A stretch of 24,282 nt of DNA from Hypsibius dujardini (GCA_001579985.1 LRSR01014829.1:1-24282), one strand, 5' to 3'; positions 9,801 through 18,480 are shown, counted from the stretch's first letter. The notes: generated from the letters alone by a model not told the origin. Translations and numbers: made by a program.

Positions 9801-12603
9801 CTGACCAACGGTTCACCACTTGGGTGGAGTGTTCAGTGTCTTGACTGATCACTCAATTGCGCAACAACTCTGACTGACTGTCCAGTACAGACAATGCCTT
9901 CTTTGGCCGATCGTTAACCACTCTGGCTGACCGTCACTCAGCTTAACGAACTCATCGACTCATACCTTGACACGTGGACCAATTCGCAACATAATTTGAC
10001 CGACAGTCAAATGACGGAAACGGCCGAGATATTCGCATCGTTATGTATATGCCGGTTTGTACATATCATCGGCATGGAACGGTGTATCACAGACAAATGA
10101 GCATTCATAGTTGTAACTTACCCAACGAGCATTGCCGGCTTGTCCCTGAAACGTCCAAACAGAAACTGCGTGATCAATTGCGTGTCACGCGTGCGAAGAA
10201 TGTATTTGCAGACTGTCTGTCTCTCAGACGTGTCGTGTCACGTCTGACACTTGTACATGAGAGTTACCCATAACAAAGTAGAACAGCGTCGGTATGAAGG
10301 ATGTGTAGAGCCCGCAGACCTGACGGAAAACAGGGTGAAGCAGCCACAGTAGAAGTTAATTAAAAGCACCATCGAGTGTCCAGGCGGCGGACCTACTGGC
10401 GGCAGTCCTGCAAGAAGAGCGTATGCTATGCCTGAAACAAAAAGATCCCAATTCAATTCATTGTGGTGGGGCTCATCTCATTCATGTTAAATACACTTTC
10501 CTAGCCAGAGAGAAGCCTAAATTCAATTTCGAATCAATGGGCAACTGCCAAATATGTTTCATAGATCCCTGGTAGGAGTCAATTATGGCTAATTATGGAA
10601 TTATGTAATTAACTAATTATGGCTAATTATGGACAGCTAAGCTCTCCAGTCCACATTCCTCTTTGACATTAAAAATCATCATCACGTGACTTTTCGTGTG
10701 CGGACGCGGAAAAACTGTTTCACATTTTACGCGGAAGCTAGGAAACTTAAGTCTACGCGGAACGACGCGAAAAACACAGTTTTAGAAAGCGACACGTAAT
10801 TAAACTGCAACGTGATGCGGAAATCACTAAGTAATCAACTGGTCAACCGACCACTGAGTGATTCAGGAATTAAGCGCTGTCTCTATTGAATACGCGACGC
10901 GGACGCGACCACGACATTAGCTACTTTTCCACGCGGAGCGGTGCGGTATTTCCGCGTCGCACGCGGATGTTGATCTCTATTTGAGATATCCTCATAACTC
11001 TGCCCCCTGATCCTGAAACTTTGCCAGGTATATGGCTGACTTTGATCAATTCAAAATTAAATCTTAAATGGGGATAGTGACAGGAAAAGTTTATTTCCAT
11101 ATATAGGGTGAGCCTTACATCAATACTGATATCCTTAGAGGATGGAGTTAGGCCCTGAAGAGCAAATTTAAAGTATATCGTACCTGGCCAGAACTCTGTC
11201 GGACCCGAGTCACAGCTAGTTTAACACCGTGGCTATGCTGGAACTAAGCATGGCCTGTTTCTACGCCTATCCTGTAGGCCCTTGGAGTGACCAACATTAA
11301 AGACATCCGAATGCGTTGTGGCCACGTGTGCAATATGGAGTGACAGCAAGAATTAAATTAGCCGACCAATTGGTTTTTCAGGCTATCAAAAAATTATTTT
11401 AAATATTAAGGACTTTAGTCTAGTTTTTAAGCAGGGTACCACTATATTCCCCCTCATACAGCCCCTTATACTATTGTCACCCCCTCCCCCCCATTACAGT
11501 ATGGACACCCTTTCCCCAAATAATGTGAATTTTAAAAGTCAAGCTAGCTTAATGATATTTGTGTTCATCATTAAATTAAATTTCATATGAGCTGAATGTC
11601 TTAAGTTGTAAGAAATCTCAGCTGGTAGTCACAATTTATTAAGGAAGGAACTAAGGAGTTATTATTATCAACTTTAACTGCAATTCGTAAAATACAATTG
11701 TATCTCTGAACGACCAAATGTTAATAGAAATAAAAACATGCTCTATTGAATCTATAAAATACAATAGCGAAAAATGTTTTAATAATTTTCATTTTGTATT
11801 TCGCTAGTTATCCAATATTAAAAGGTATTGTGTACCGAAATGTTAATTAAATAATGGTGAATTAATACAACTTGAAAAGTGGGTGTCAATAGTAAAACGG
11901 GGTGCAAATGGGGATGATAATAGTGAAAGGGGATTTAAGGGAGTGACTACAAAGCGGTTCCTTTTAACTAAATTAGAATTCTAGCTTGGTTTTTTTTCGA
12001 ATTGTTTAATTAGGATTATTTTCTTCACACTTGAGTATAAATAAAACATAGTATACCTTTACCTTGTGGAATGTTCATGACACCGACAGTGATACCTAAA
12101 AATGGTGTCTTGTTTACACAGCCCAGCTGTCTCTACATCCATAGGCCAAATTAGCTTACCGGCTACCAAGTCTGGTATCACCAGCTTCCGGAAGTCATAT
12201 TTCGGTGCCCATTCCAGCACGGGGAACCAACTGGTCGCATAGGAGTACGCACACTTTTGGCCACATTTGTTATTGCTGACCTTCCTGGACAAATGCTTCC
12301 GACCGATCCGTGTTATCTCCTGCCATGGTGTCAACGGTGGACCGGGGTCGCACAATCCATAGGCTTCATCAAAACTGTAGGGGAGAGAGTAATGAATTCA
12401 CACAAAAAAGGGTGAACAGAGCATTTACACATTTCTACGCAAAATAAATTCGCTTCTTTACATTTAAAACGCTGCTGCATGTAAAAACATTTTTGTCCCG
12501 ACTCAAATTTCGATGCTTACTTCGGTTGATTTAGGATTGGTCGCAGGATACGCTGCGGCTGATCCAGCTTCGGGGTGCACTGTTTTGATGGAGAGTCCCC
12601 CAT
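3833..12603 (-). CDS. SLC26-family anion transporter (SulP/STAS), complete, 18 coding exons
   Basis: SLC26 proteins are membrane anion exchangers or channels for sulfate, chloride, bicarbonate or oxalate. Coding exons in transcript order: 12521-12603, 12160-12374, 12063-12095, 10397-10431, 10268-10319, 10122-10145, 9031-9227, 8856-8961, 7836-7897, 7577-7738, 6633-6789, 6328-6515, 6131-6254, 6011-6060, 5529-5599, 4798-5426, 4015-4154, 3833-3877. All introns are GT-AG, every phase matches, and the lengths sum to 2373 bases (790 residues plus stop), a usual SLC26 size. Recognisable pieces are DLVAGITVGVMNIPQGIAYA, the signature PPVCGLYTSFIPTLFYFVMG, GTFAVVSMM, RSAVQDDTGGRTQ, LGRIPGTDLYK and FVTVHDAV. 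The start is the ATG at 12603; the first exon leads into a typical N-terminal motif, RPILNQPNFDEAYG. Which vertebrate paralogue is closest cannot be told by eye. Family assignment is very secure; the first and last exons are slightly less so. Confidence 0.95.
4015..4154 (-). CDS. SLC26 exon 17: C-terminal STAS helix
   Basis: The acceptor (tttctttttag) and the donor (gtaagt) are both strong. The exon encodes KSVRDILTTCGADGYI then FVTVHDAVSYAL, which matches the usual end of SLC26 STAS domains (VRDxL, then FPTVHDAVxxAL). It ends in phase 0 at SEFL. If the next intron were retained, the protein would instead gain about 27 further residues and stop at 3910. Confidence 0.92.
4200..4540. repeat. 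Simple repeats in SLC26 intron 16
   Basis: GTCTGCCT/TCGTCTG units, a 12-base unit (AGAAGGACGATC) in three copies at about 4360-4392, then CAGA and CGGA tetranucleotide runs (about 4459-4500). Open frames on both strands here are low-complexity artefacts. Confidence 0.8.
4798..5426 (-). CDS. SLC26 exon 16: STAS domain with long acidic insert
   Basis: This 629-base exon is the largest in the gene. It starts with the end of the last helix and the link FRLQKPKVRNLGRIPGTDLY, then STAS strand VKIIRVDSPIYFANAAY (about residues 561-577). A variable, acidic and Ser/Thr-rich insert follows (about residues 593-684, with runs such as EDDEAA). The STAS core resumes with HLIVDCSEVSFMDVTGV, the family's nucleotide/phosphorylation-loop region. 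STAS domains are cytosolic and control gating, trafficking and partner binding. If the frame is read on without splicing it stops at 4775, nine codons later, with the rest of STAS missing. The donor AAAA|gtaata at 4797 instead joins in phase to exon 17, which supplies the missing C-terminal STAS helix. Confidence 0.94.
5529..9227 (-). CDS. SLC26 exons 7-15: core and gate membrane helices
   Basis: Nine exons (9031-9227, 8856-8961, 7836-7897, 7577-7738, 6633-6789, 6328-6515, 6131-6254, 6011-6060, 5529-5599) encode roughly residues 148-519. Exon 7 begins GTFAVVSMM and contains an extracellular loop with two N-glycosylation sequons, N-V-T at residue 176 and N-S-S at residue 180. Exon 8 has the conserved FHVFSSQ. 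Exon 11 carries the GMPPVTVPDLS segment. Exon 12 carries the anion-site helix, FPSGASLARSAVQ; the position matching prestin Ser398 is Ala425, and the neighbouring Arg is kept (Arg426). Exons 13-15 give the last helices (LPKPVLGSIVMVALFHLL; LDVDVGVGIGVV). Each segment aligns with the SulP fold with no missing block. Confidence 0.94.
5805..5895. repeat. GGAC/GCAGAC simple repeat in SLC26 intron 14
   Basis: Imperfect GGACGGACGGGCAGACGG-type units make up most of this stretch and resemble the repeats in intron 16. Confidence 0.8.
6942..7440. mobile_element. Foldback (long inverted repeat) element in SLC26 intron 10
   Basis: Two arms of about 200 bases (6942-7143 and 7249-7440) are inverted copies of each other with high identity. 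Shared blocks include TTAATTTTGTAGTGTG, ATGTACTACGTGGTGGTAC and GTCAGTTGATTG. The spacer of about 105 bases contains ATGTAGCAATC repeats. It occupies most of the 787-base intron. No transposase is encoded, so a non-autonomous foldback/MITE-like element is the likeliest reading. Confidence 0.85.
8575..8705 (+). mobile_element. tRNA-derived SINE-like repeat, copy 1 (SLC26 intron 8)
   Basis: About 120 bases matching, inverted, the copy at 13160-13290. At 8614 TGGCTGAGCGG fits the Pol III A-box consensus (TRGYNNANNNG). About 34 bases later GATCGAGAA approximates the B box (GWTCRANNC) except for its last base. It is not a functional tRNA: no closed cloverleaf is visible. Confidence 0.5.
9531..9945. 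repeat. Tandem array of about 130-140 base units in SLC26 intron 6
   Basis: Three degenerate units begin at about 9531, 9661 and 9801. Each runs from a block like CTGACCAACGGTTCACC through TTGACTGGTCACTC to ACTGACCGTCCAGT. Partial matches extend a little on either side. The array fills the middle of an 894-base intron. Confidence 0.6.
10122..12603 (-). CDS. SLC26 exons 1-6: N terminus and first membrane helices, split into microexons
   Basis: Exon 1 (83 bases) and exon 2 (215 bases) encode the cytoplasmic N terminus, ending at the conserved P-x-L-x-W-x-P-K-Y motif and DLVAG. Four very short exons follow: 33, 35, 52 and 24 bases. They carry the TM1 motif (GITVGVMNIPQG), GIAYALLAGLPP, the sulfate-transporter signature and, in the 24-base exon at 10122-10145, only TSRQCSL with split glycines on each side. 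That microexon has a strong donor (gtaagt) and a pyrimidine-rich acceptor, and it supplies the eight residues that every SLC26 needs between FVMG and GTFAV. The usual TSRH motif reads TSRQ here, and the usual Tyr in the signature (VYGLY) is Cys. Confidence 0.93.
10690..10975. repeat. ACGCGGA-rich stretch in SLC26 intron 3
   Basis: The motif ACGCGGA or a one-base variant occurs at least eight times in both simple and clustered form, making this part of the intron CpG-rich in otherwise AT-rich sequence. Just before it, 10586-10633 has a direct repeat AATTATGGCTAATTATGGA. Confidence 0.5.
11420..11990. mobile_element. Degenerate inverted-repeat element with C-rich arms, SLC26 intron 3
   Basis: 11430-11515 contains tactattgtcaccccc and tatggacaccc; the reverse complement of 11879-11965 contains cactattatcatcccc and tattgacaccc in the same order. 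The about 350 bases between are AT-rich and include a smaller hairpin (caatagcgaaaaatg with cattttgtatttcgcta). No coding potential was seen. Confidence 0.45.
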
Positions 12604-14430
12604 TCGAAATGTGCGAGTAGATACTCGAAATTAATAATGAATCTAGAGAGTTGATTGTTAAAGAATTTATAAATCTAATTCACGAAAAACAGATTTGTAC
12701 ACGACCAAGAAGAATAAATAGGAGTTGAGACTCCCAATGGAGACGGCTCAATCTCAGAATCCATTAACGTTGCTTAACAGAAGTGAAAAGCTTACAATTT
12801 TCTGGGCCAGACAAATGGTCTTCAGGATCCTGGTCTCGACAAGCCAAGCGTGTGACACATAAACCGAAGCCTGTGTGTGTAATGAGGGGCCGATTGTCCG
12901 AACAGACCGGTACCTTTGATTTCGAGGGTGTACATGGAAGGCGATCAGTGACCGGACGATCTGAATAGGCTTGTCACTTTCCAGGGTTATTTCCTGATCA
13001 AGTATACGGCCCGGTGGTGACCTTCACATGGGTATGACTGGCTTCTCGTAAATTGGTGAGTAAGGTGCGGGCAATAATAGAAAAAGTATGGCCGTCAATA
13101 AAATGTGTAAAAATGGTCTATCTAAAAAGGATATTAAAAAAAGGTATCAATGGGCGTGTACATAGGCCGCGTGGGCTGAAAAAAGAGATTGGTCTGTTGC
13201 CTTTTCTCGATCGTTAACAGCCCGGCTGCCTTACAGATCAGCCAAATGTGATTAGCGAATCTCCGAAATTCAGTGATCCCGAAGCGAGACTCTACTCCCA
13301 GTAGCAACATCATCCGTGCATGCATCCATCGATTGTGCATGGCAAACTTGACAGCACACGTCGTGATATTATGAATTACAATTCCAATCCGTTCGACGGA
13401 CGGCCAGTCGACCAAGTGCAAAAGTTTTGAAATAACTTTTGTCGATAGAGTTTAAGTGTTGTTTCTTCAGCATGCTATGTCATTCATTACGCCTCATTAC
13501 ACAGCAAAGCGTACATACATATCTCTTTGCCTTACGTAACACTGGAACGATTCCTAACCCAAATTTACCATTTTGCTCACGTCGCATACGGTAAACAAGT
13601 GTTATGATCATTGGTCGATCCTTCGTTTTGTGAAGGCGCCGCTTCAAACTTTTCTAATTTAAATTCAAGCTTTTTCAATTTGGTTCTAGGGTTTTTTTAA
13701 ATTTAGTCACAAGCTTTTTTCAACAGGCTTTGCAAGTGTTTGCTAAGTTTCCAATTAACAATAAAATCATTGGATTTTGAATTGACTCGGGAGTTTCAGG
13801 TTGAACTTTCGCCATAACGGATCATTCGTTAGAAGGGACAGGGCAAAGGGCTAAAGATTGGGACTGGTTTTCCTGATCATGTTGGCTTGGCTCTGTGATG
13901 GCGGGATTTGGCGGCCGAGTGCGTAGGTTATCCAAACGGGAAACTAGGTTATAACCGTCTCTCATCGGCCTGCCCAAGAGGCCGCGGATTACAATAGCGG
14001 TGTCTACGAGGCTGTGCGACCATCTTGTACCCGTGAACAACAAACAGAACCAGAATTTGCTTCTCCCACATAATAATTAGATTCTCATTAATAGAGCTAG
14101 TTACCAGTTTGCTGTTCTACTGGTGTCCCGTCACGGAAATTAGCAAGAGGCACATTTTTACGGGATGTTCTTAAACATTTAATAAATAGCTATGTGTACG
14201 TATACCATTGCGTTTGAATTCCCACGGCAACTCATTACCTACGAGTAGTGTACGGACAAGTTCGGCTATACTGGATATGTGATCGTTCTTTCCAACACAC
14301 ACACTCAAAGCCTGTTTGTCGAGGCGTCAACTGCAATTCTACAATATTTATGCAATACTCAACTGAACCTTTGTCTCGACCCTTGCTTACTTAATAGTCC
14401 TTCTAGACAAGCATCATCAGAACAAATTTC
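12604..14430. other. Intergenic region between SLC26 start and the small gene
   Basis: The region is divergent: it must hold the SLC26 promoter (minus) and that of the 110-residue gene (plus). No clear TATA box or CpG island was recognised. It contains one SINE-like copy (13160-13290). The open frame at 13822-14043 (minus) shows no motif. Confidence 0.4.
13160..13290 (-). mobile_element. tRNA-derived SINE-like repeat, copy 2
   Basis: On the minus strand this repeats the copy in SLC26 intron 8: TTTGGCTGA.C.GTAAGGCAGCC, then ACGATCGAGAAAAGGCAACAG. Its A box (TGGCTGATCTG) still fits the consensus despite base changes. The overlapping minus-strand open frame at 13134-13421 is therefore probably repeat sequence, not a gene. 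Confidence 0.5.
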
Positions 14431-14763
14431 ATGACGACTGGACTATTCGGGCTTCTCCAACTCCTCTTCTTGACGCTCACAGTCATCTGGACGCTCTTCA
14501 TTCTCTATGAACTCCGCGAGGCCTTTTCCGACCCCGTCACCAAAACCAATGCCCGAAAACGCCTCATCGAGGACCTTCAGCATTTCTCGCAGACCAGCAA
14601 AAACTTGTACGGTCAAGCGAAGAACGCGATGCAGCTGCTGGCGACCACGTACAAACTCCATCTGCACGTGTTTCTCAACACAGCCATCACATTCGTCAGA
14701 GACCTCACAAGGACCAATCATATCAGCGAATTAATTGGATGGCCTGATGACAGTGACCTGTAA
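14431..14763 (+). CDS. Small single-exon gene, 110-residue membrane protein, function unknown
   Basis: The product has one N-terminal hydrophobic helix, residues about 4-27 (GLFGLLQLLFLTLTVIWTLF), then a charged, probably amphipathic segment (residues about 28-75, e.g. KRLIEDLQHFSQ), a second moderately hydrophobic stretch (about 78-90) and a polar end. Support for a real gene: a marked G/C preference at third codon positions unlike the AT-rich flanks, an in-frame stop upstream (TAG at about 14406) that fixes the first ATG, and AATAAA 92 bases after the stop. It sits alone between the transporter and the receptor gene on the opposite strand. An upstream non-coding exon is possible (acceptor-like cag just before the ATG). 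No family is recognised. Confidence 0.6.
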   Translation: MTTGLFGLLQLLFLTLTVIWTLFILYELREAFSDPVTKTNARKRLIEDLQHFSQTSKNLYGQAKNAMQLLATTYKLHLHVFLNTAITFVRDLTRTNHISELIGWPDDSDL

Positions 14764-14779
14764 CCGTAACTATACTGCC

Positions 14780-14845
14780 CGGCATAAACGGCATAAGCGG
14801 CATAAGCGGCATAATAAGCATAAACGGCATAAACGGCATAACTGG
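14780..14845 (+). repeat. 9-10 base minisatellite (GCATAAACG type)
   Basis: About seven units of the form GGCATAAACG/GGCATAAGCG follow the stop of the small gene within 20 bases, so they lie in its presumed 3' UTR. Confidence 0.85.
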
Positions 14846-14854
14846 CGTACTCGG

Positions 14855-14860
14855 AATAAA
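14855..14860 (+). terminator. Candidate polyadenylation signal of the 110-residue gene
   Basis: AATAAA on the plus strand, downstream of the stop and just after the minisatellite. Confidence 0.45.
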
Positions 14861-15197
14861 TGGCATGAACTGAATGTGCCGAAGGGGCATTCGATGAAAG
14901 AGCGAATCATTCGCTTTCACTTTTTAGCAATGGTTCTTGAGCGCTTCCATACGCATTTTAGGTTGGCATTCACTACGCCCATTGATGCATTTTTAGTGTG
15001 CGCGCAAAAAGACATGTATGAGTAAACTAAAAAACCAACTTTCCTCTCGTTTTCTAATAGTTTTAGTGATCGCCCTTCCAACAGTAAAATCGAAGTCGTG
15101 TTGCAACAACTGAGGACAATACATCCAATGAACTGTAGTGAAATCAAAGTAAAAAATCCTTGCAATAATAAAACCGAATCTGTTTACTCTCAAGCTA

Positions 15198-15713
15198 TTA
15201 CAAATCGTAAAAACAAACTTCAAAACTGCAACGCTTTTTCGAATTAAAGTAAACCCGTACAATAAAATGCAATGAATTGGAACAAAAGATAACCAAGAAA
15301 CTTGCAAAACAACCCACAATTTCAGTGGTCAGACAAACATAGAATGTAATACCGGTGTTGGGCTCGCGAAAGTCCAATGCGTCTTGGCGAGCTGCCCAGT
15401 CAGCCTCTCCAATCACATAGAGACAGCACATTCCGCATATCCATTTCGGACAGGAATTGTGCAACGAACAAGGTACCACAGATTTCCTTGCTAGTCTACA
15501 TGTGCCACACGGGCAGGTAGCTTGAGTATGGTGGCGGGCGTGACTCTGTGACGTTTCGTCGTGGCCGACTCGTGAACTGGCGCACCGTCGCTTTCCTATG
15601 GTAACAACAATTCGTTTGACAAAATCGTGGAAATACATGACCCGCGGTAGCCTAAGCCGTTCGAATAAGTGGAGGGGACATGCACACAAAAGCCATTTTT
15701 GTGCCATTAGCAT
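15198..15713 (-). CDS. Cysteine-rich open frame with PHD-like zinc-ligand pattern (uncertain)
   Basis: This 171-codon open frame is one of the longest in the window not explained by a known gene. Residues 69-96 (roughly 15426-15509) show the spacing CxxC, nine residues, Cx5C, then PKWICxxC. This resembles a PHD-type finger with Cys in place of the usual His, including the Trp two residues before it; two more Cys flank it. The rest is not recognised, and the last third looks like non-coding sequence. It may be one exon of an unannotated gene, a piece of a transposable-element protein, or chance. No matching neighbouring exons were found. Confidence 0.22.
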   Translation of the reverse strand: MLMAQKWLLCACPLHLFERLRLPRVMYFHDFVKRIVVTIGKRRCASSRVGHDETSQSHARHHTQATCPCGTCRLARKSVVPCSLHNSCPKWICGMCCLYVIGEADWAARQDALDFREPNTGITFYVCLTTEIVGCFASFLVIFCSNSLHFIVRVYFNSKKRCSFEVCFYDL

Positions 15714-16745
15714 GACTTCAACATAAATATTGTCGTCAAATGAAACACTGAAGCACTCAGATTTTAACGGTCACGTGTCTTTCTTGGGGCCGTGCCACAA
15801 TCAGCCAGTACAAACTGAATTTGACGTCGTTAAATTCTGAGGACTTACAATGTACCATTTTGGCAATAATTTTTATGTTAAAGCAAATACTTCTGAAAAC
15901 AAAGTTGTTTTTGCAAATTCGTGCGCGCCGGCACTATTTTTTTATTTGGTGTCCAACCCTCCCCCGCCACTGCTCAATCCGGCTCAAAATCTTTGCAACA
16001 TCTGACGAAACTAACCGTGCCATTGTCGTGTGCTGCAACGCTCAGACTACAAACGGGCTTTGTCCCGCTTGATTTCTAATAAAGAGATGGTCTAGGTGTG
16101 TAATTGAAGACCGGTAAAAATCCAATAAACTGTATGCTTGAAACATATTCATAAACGGTACCTTCTGAGTCTGATTTTGAGTCGAATGTCTCGCCGTTAA
16201 AGGCAAGGCTACCGGATTTAATCCACTGCTTGCTTTGCTTATTACCTAAGAAATGCACTCAAAATGAGAGGCGTACCGGATATTAAAAGAAAACAAATTC
16301 GCTCCACTTCACTTGATCAAGTCGATTCAAACTTGTGCTTTGCAGCAACGCTTCGGCGGTACACGTTGGGCGACCAGAAAGTCCAATGACTGCCTCGCTC
16401 TACGAAAATGACTCAATCGTAATTGAGCAAATAGCTGTCAAAATAGAAGATGGGTCGAAAGAGAAAGCGAGTCCCAATTTAAAACTGTAAAGCAATAGCA
16501 TTCTCTGATACCTGATTACTTCCGGTTTTCTCGAATGCTGCAGGGTATTCCTCTGGGTCGTCGCCGTGCAACACGGTTGCAATGGAATTTGTCAATTTTG
16601 ATTTCAGCAAACGTTCAATATATGTAATAATATATACATTGTGAAAAACAAACAGTTAGCTTACAGTGCGGTGAATTGGTTACATTAAGCTTTGGGGCCA
16701 CTGATCAAATTTTAAGTTTGAAACATGATTCTTAGTTAATTTAAT

Positions 16746-17109
16746 GATTTTGAGTCGACTGGCATAAGCCGAATTTCGATCCGAAGTCAGGGGGCGGAGT
16801 TACGGGGGTTTGAAGTATTTAGACAATTAATCAATCACCACTGGCGATGGGTTATGAAAGGCATCTCTGATTTAGATTCCCATGAGTGATTGGGCGCCGA
16901 GCGCGGGTGAGCGAGCGAGCCCTCGCGCGGTAACCCATCACTCCTGGGTTTAAGGCCATAAGAGAATGGTTGTGCTGATACCGCTACCCAGTGAATCAAT
17001 CAAACAATCGGACGTCCTGTCGACTGGGGCAACCGACCAATCAAAACGCTTTAGCTCCACCCCCTGACCTTTTATCAAAATTCGGCGGATGCTATTCGAT
17101 TCAAAATCA
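16746..17109. mobile_element. Foldback/MITE-like element, intergenic
   Basis: The outer arms 16746-16812 and 17041-17109 are inverted copies (GATTTTGA(G/A)TCGA, then GCCGAATTT(C/T)GAT, then GTCAGGGGG(C/T)GGAG). Weaker pairing continues inward to a CG-rich apex around 16890-16930 (gagcgcgggtgagcgagcga). The total of about 365 bases and absence of coding sequence suit a non-autonomous DNA element. Confidence 0.7.
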
Positions 17110-17304
17110 TCGATTTGACTAGGATTGTTAGCCACAACTCAAGTTTGGTCAATGGCCCTAAAGCTCAATTTCACGGTGAATTTTGCAGCTAATTAAACAC
17201 ATTTTCTGTTTCTTAAGCCAAGCTTACCAATGTCATTAGAGCTTTGCTGAACCATTATCGGTTCTCCGACTACAACTTTAATTTTTTTTTATCCCAAGTT
17301 GTTT

Positions 17305-17315
17305 TGTTGTCTGTT

Positions 17316-17362
<47 letters not shown>

Positions 17363-17525
17363 ATGCCTGCTTGTTTGTCTGTCTGTCTATTTGCCTTTCT
17401 GGCTGTCTATCTCTCTGTCTCTCTGTCTATTTCTTTGTTTGTCTGTCTGTCTGTCTGTCTGTCTTTTTCTCTTTTCTCTTTGTCTGTCTGTTTGTCTGTC
17501 TGTTGTCTGTCGGTCTGTTTGTCTA
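17305..17525. repeat. CTGT tetranucleotide repeat
   Basis: About 220 bases of CTGT interrupted by related units (tttgtctgtctgtctg). The long cysteine/valine/serine-rich open frames in all three plus frames are artefacts of the repeat. Confidence 0.95.
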
Positions 17526-17622
17526 TTATACTGTATTGACCTAATGACACAATGACATGAGAATTCGACAGGGTATGTTATGCCAGCATATATTATACTG
17601 TAAAGGCATAATGACACAATGA
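17524..17622. repeat. Direct repeat next to the CTGT array
   Basis: TATTATACTGTA, six or seven variable bases, then TAATGACACAATGACAT occurs at 17524-17557 and again at 17591-17623. Confidence 0.75.
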
Positions 17623-18139
17623 CATATTGACAAGAAACCTTGATAGCATTTGAAATGATTTTTGTAGCAAAACTCGCCAGTATTCTCTTCCTGATGTAAA
17701 AATTGCCCACTTTCGTACAGTGACGATTAAGGGATTTCTCACAGTTGTAGAACATCAGTTTTAACAGTTTTCCCCGTTAGAAATCATTTCTCAGACAAGA
17801 TATCCCATCTGTTTTAACCTCAGTCCACTAACCCTGTGTGATGAGAAGACGACTGCAGTTCTTTAGCCTTCTCCTCTTTCACCGCCTTTGTCTTTTGATT
17901 CGATCTTTCTTGCTAGATTTGTGGAACGTTCTCTGCAGCCACAGAAGAAAAGGCGGGGCTTTGTCTCTTGCGCTGTGCAGCAGCTGTCTGTGTCCTCAGT
18001 CTCTTCCCGTCCAGTTGTCTGCCCTGTCCCTCCGCACGTACATTGCTCGCTGTCCAGCTTCGCGCTGCCAACTCAGCCCAATGTTGGATGCCTGAACGCA
18101 TTGGTAGTCTATGTGTGTCCTATTCCTTCGCACAATCAG

Positions 18140-18294
18140 GCAAAACTTTGACCGAATCAGTTGACTCGTCAAAACCTAAACGAACGGCTAGCATTGGCCA
18201 GTTTGACGACTCGGGGGCGGACCTATCAAATAGACCAATGATTAATTTCGACAAATACGATTGGCCAGCAAAATATTTTGCAGAACGTCATTGA
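18140..18294 (+). pseudogene. Inverted copy of the receptor-cyclase ectodomain exon (duplicate or remnant)
   Basis: After an acceptor-like cttcgcacaatcag the frame reads (G)KTLTESVDSSKPKR then ASIGQFDDSGADLSNRPMIN, clearly homologous to the exon at 24098-24212 on the other strand. Both copies share the exon start, phase, Gly codon split and frame; length differences near the end are multiples of three. Several differences are synonymous third-base changes inside SIGQFD and PMINF. Similarity continues past the stop (18292-18294) to about 18475, through what is intron in the minus-strand gene, and also about 30 bases upstream. No TM, kinase or cyclase exon follows on this strand. It may be a decayed paralogue or a simple inverted duplication. 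Confidence 0.75.
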
Positions 18295-18480
18295 ATAATA
18301 AGAGCCAATGAAATTTGCTGCTAAAATCGAAGCCTGTTGAAACGGATCAGAAGCAGACAGACGTATAGCCCTGAATTGCTATTCCCCTCCATGAGGCCTT
18401 TTACATTTTCCGCCGCCTAGTGCCGGGCACCTTTTGGCGCAATTTATGGAAATCCCTCGATGAATTATGTGAATAGTTGC
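18295..18480 (+). repeat. Non-coding continuation of the inverted duplication
   Basis: This stretch matches, inverted, the minus-strand intron at about 23945-24075. Shared blocks include AAACGGATCAG, CCCCTCCAT, CTTTTACAT and CGCCGCCT, in the same order. Similarity fades at the position matching the TM-exon acceptor. Confidence 0.7.

Larger units (their letters stand above)
14861..18139. other. Intergenic region between small gene and the cyclase-exon copy
   Basis: Apart from the cysteine-rich open frame (15198-15713), a foldback element (16746-17109) and simple repeats (17305-17623), nothing was recognised. 17840-18139 is more GC-rich with several overlapping open frames, just upstream of the inverted cyclase exon; it could hold a diverged exon but no similarity is visible. 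Confidence 0.35.

Noticed and set aside
13134-13421. 95-codon minus-strand open frame
   Set aside because: Overlaps the SINE-like repeat copy and has no coding features of its own.
17244-17555. Long cysteine-rich open frames in all three plus frames
   Set aside because: They are translations of the CTGT tetranucleotide repeat.
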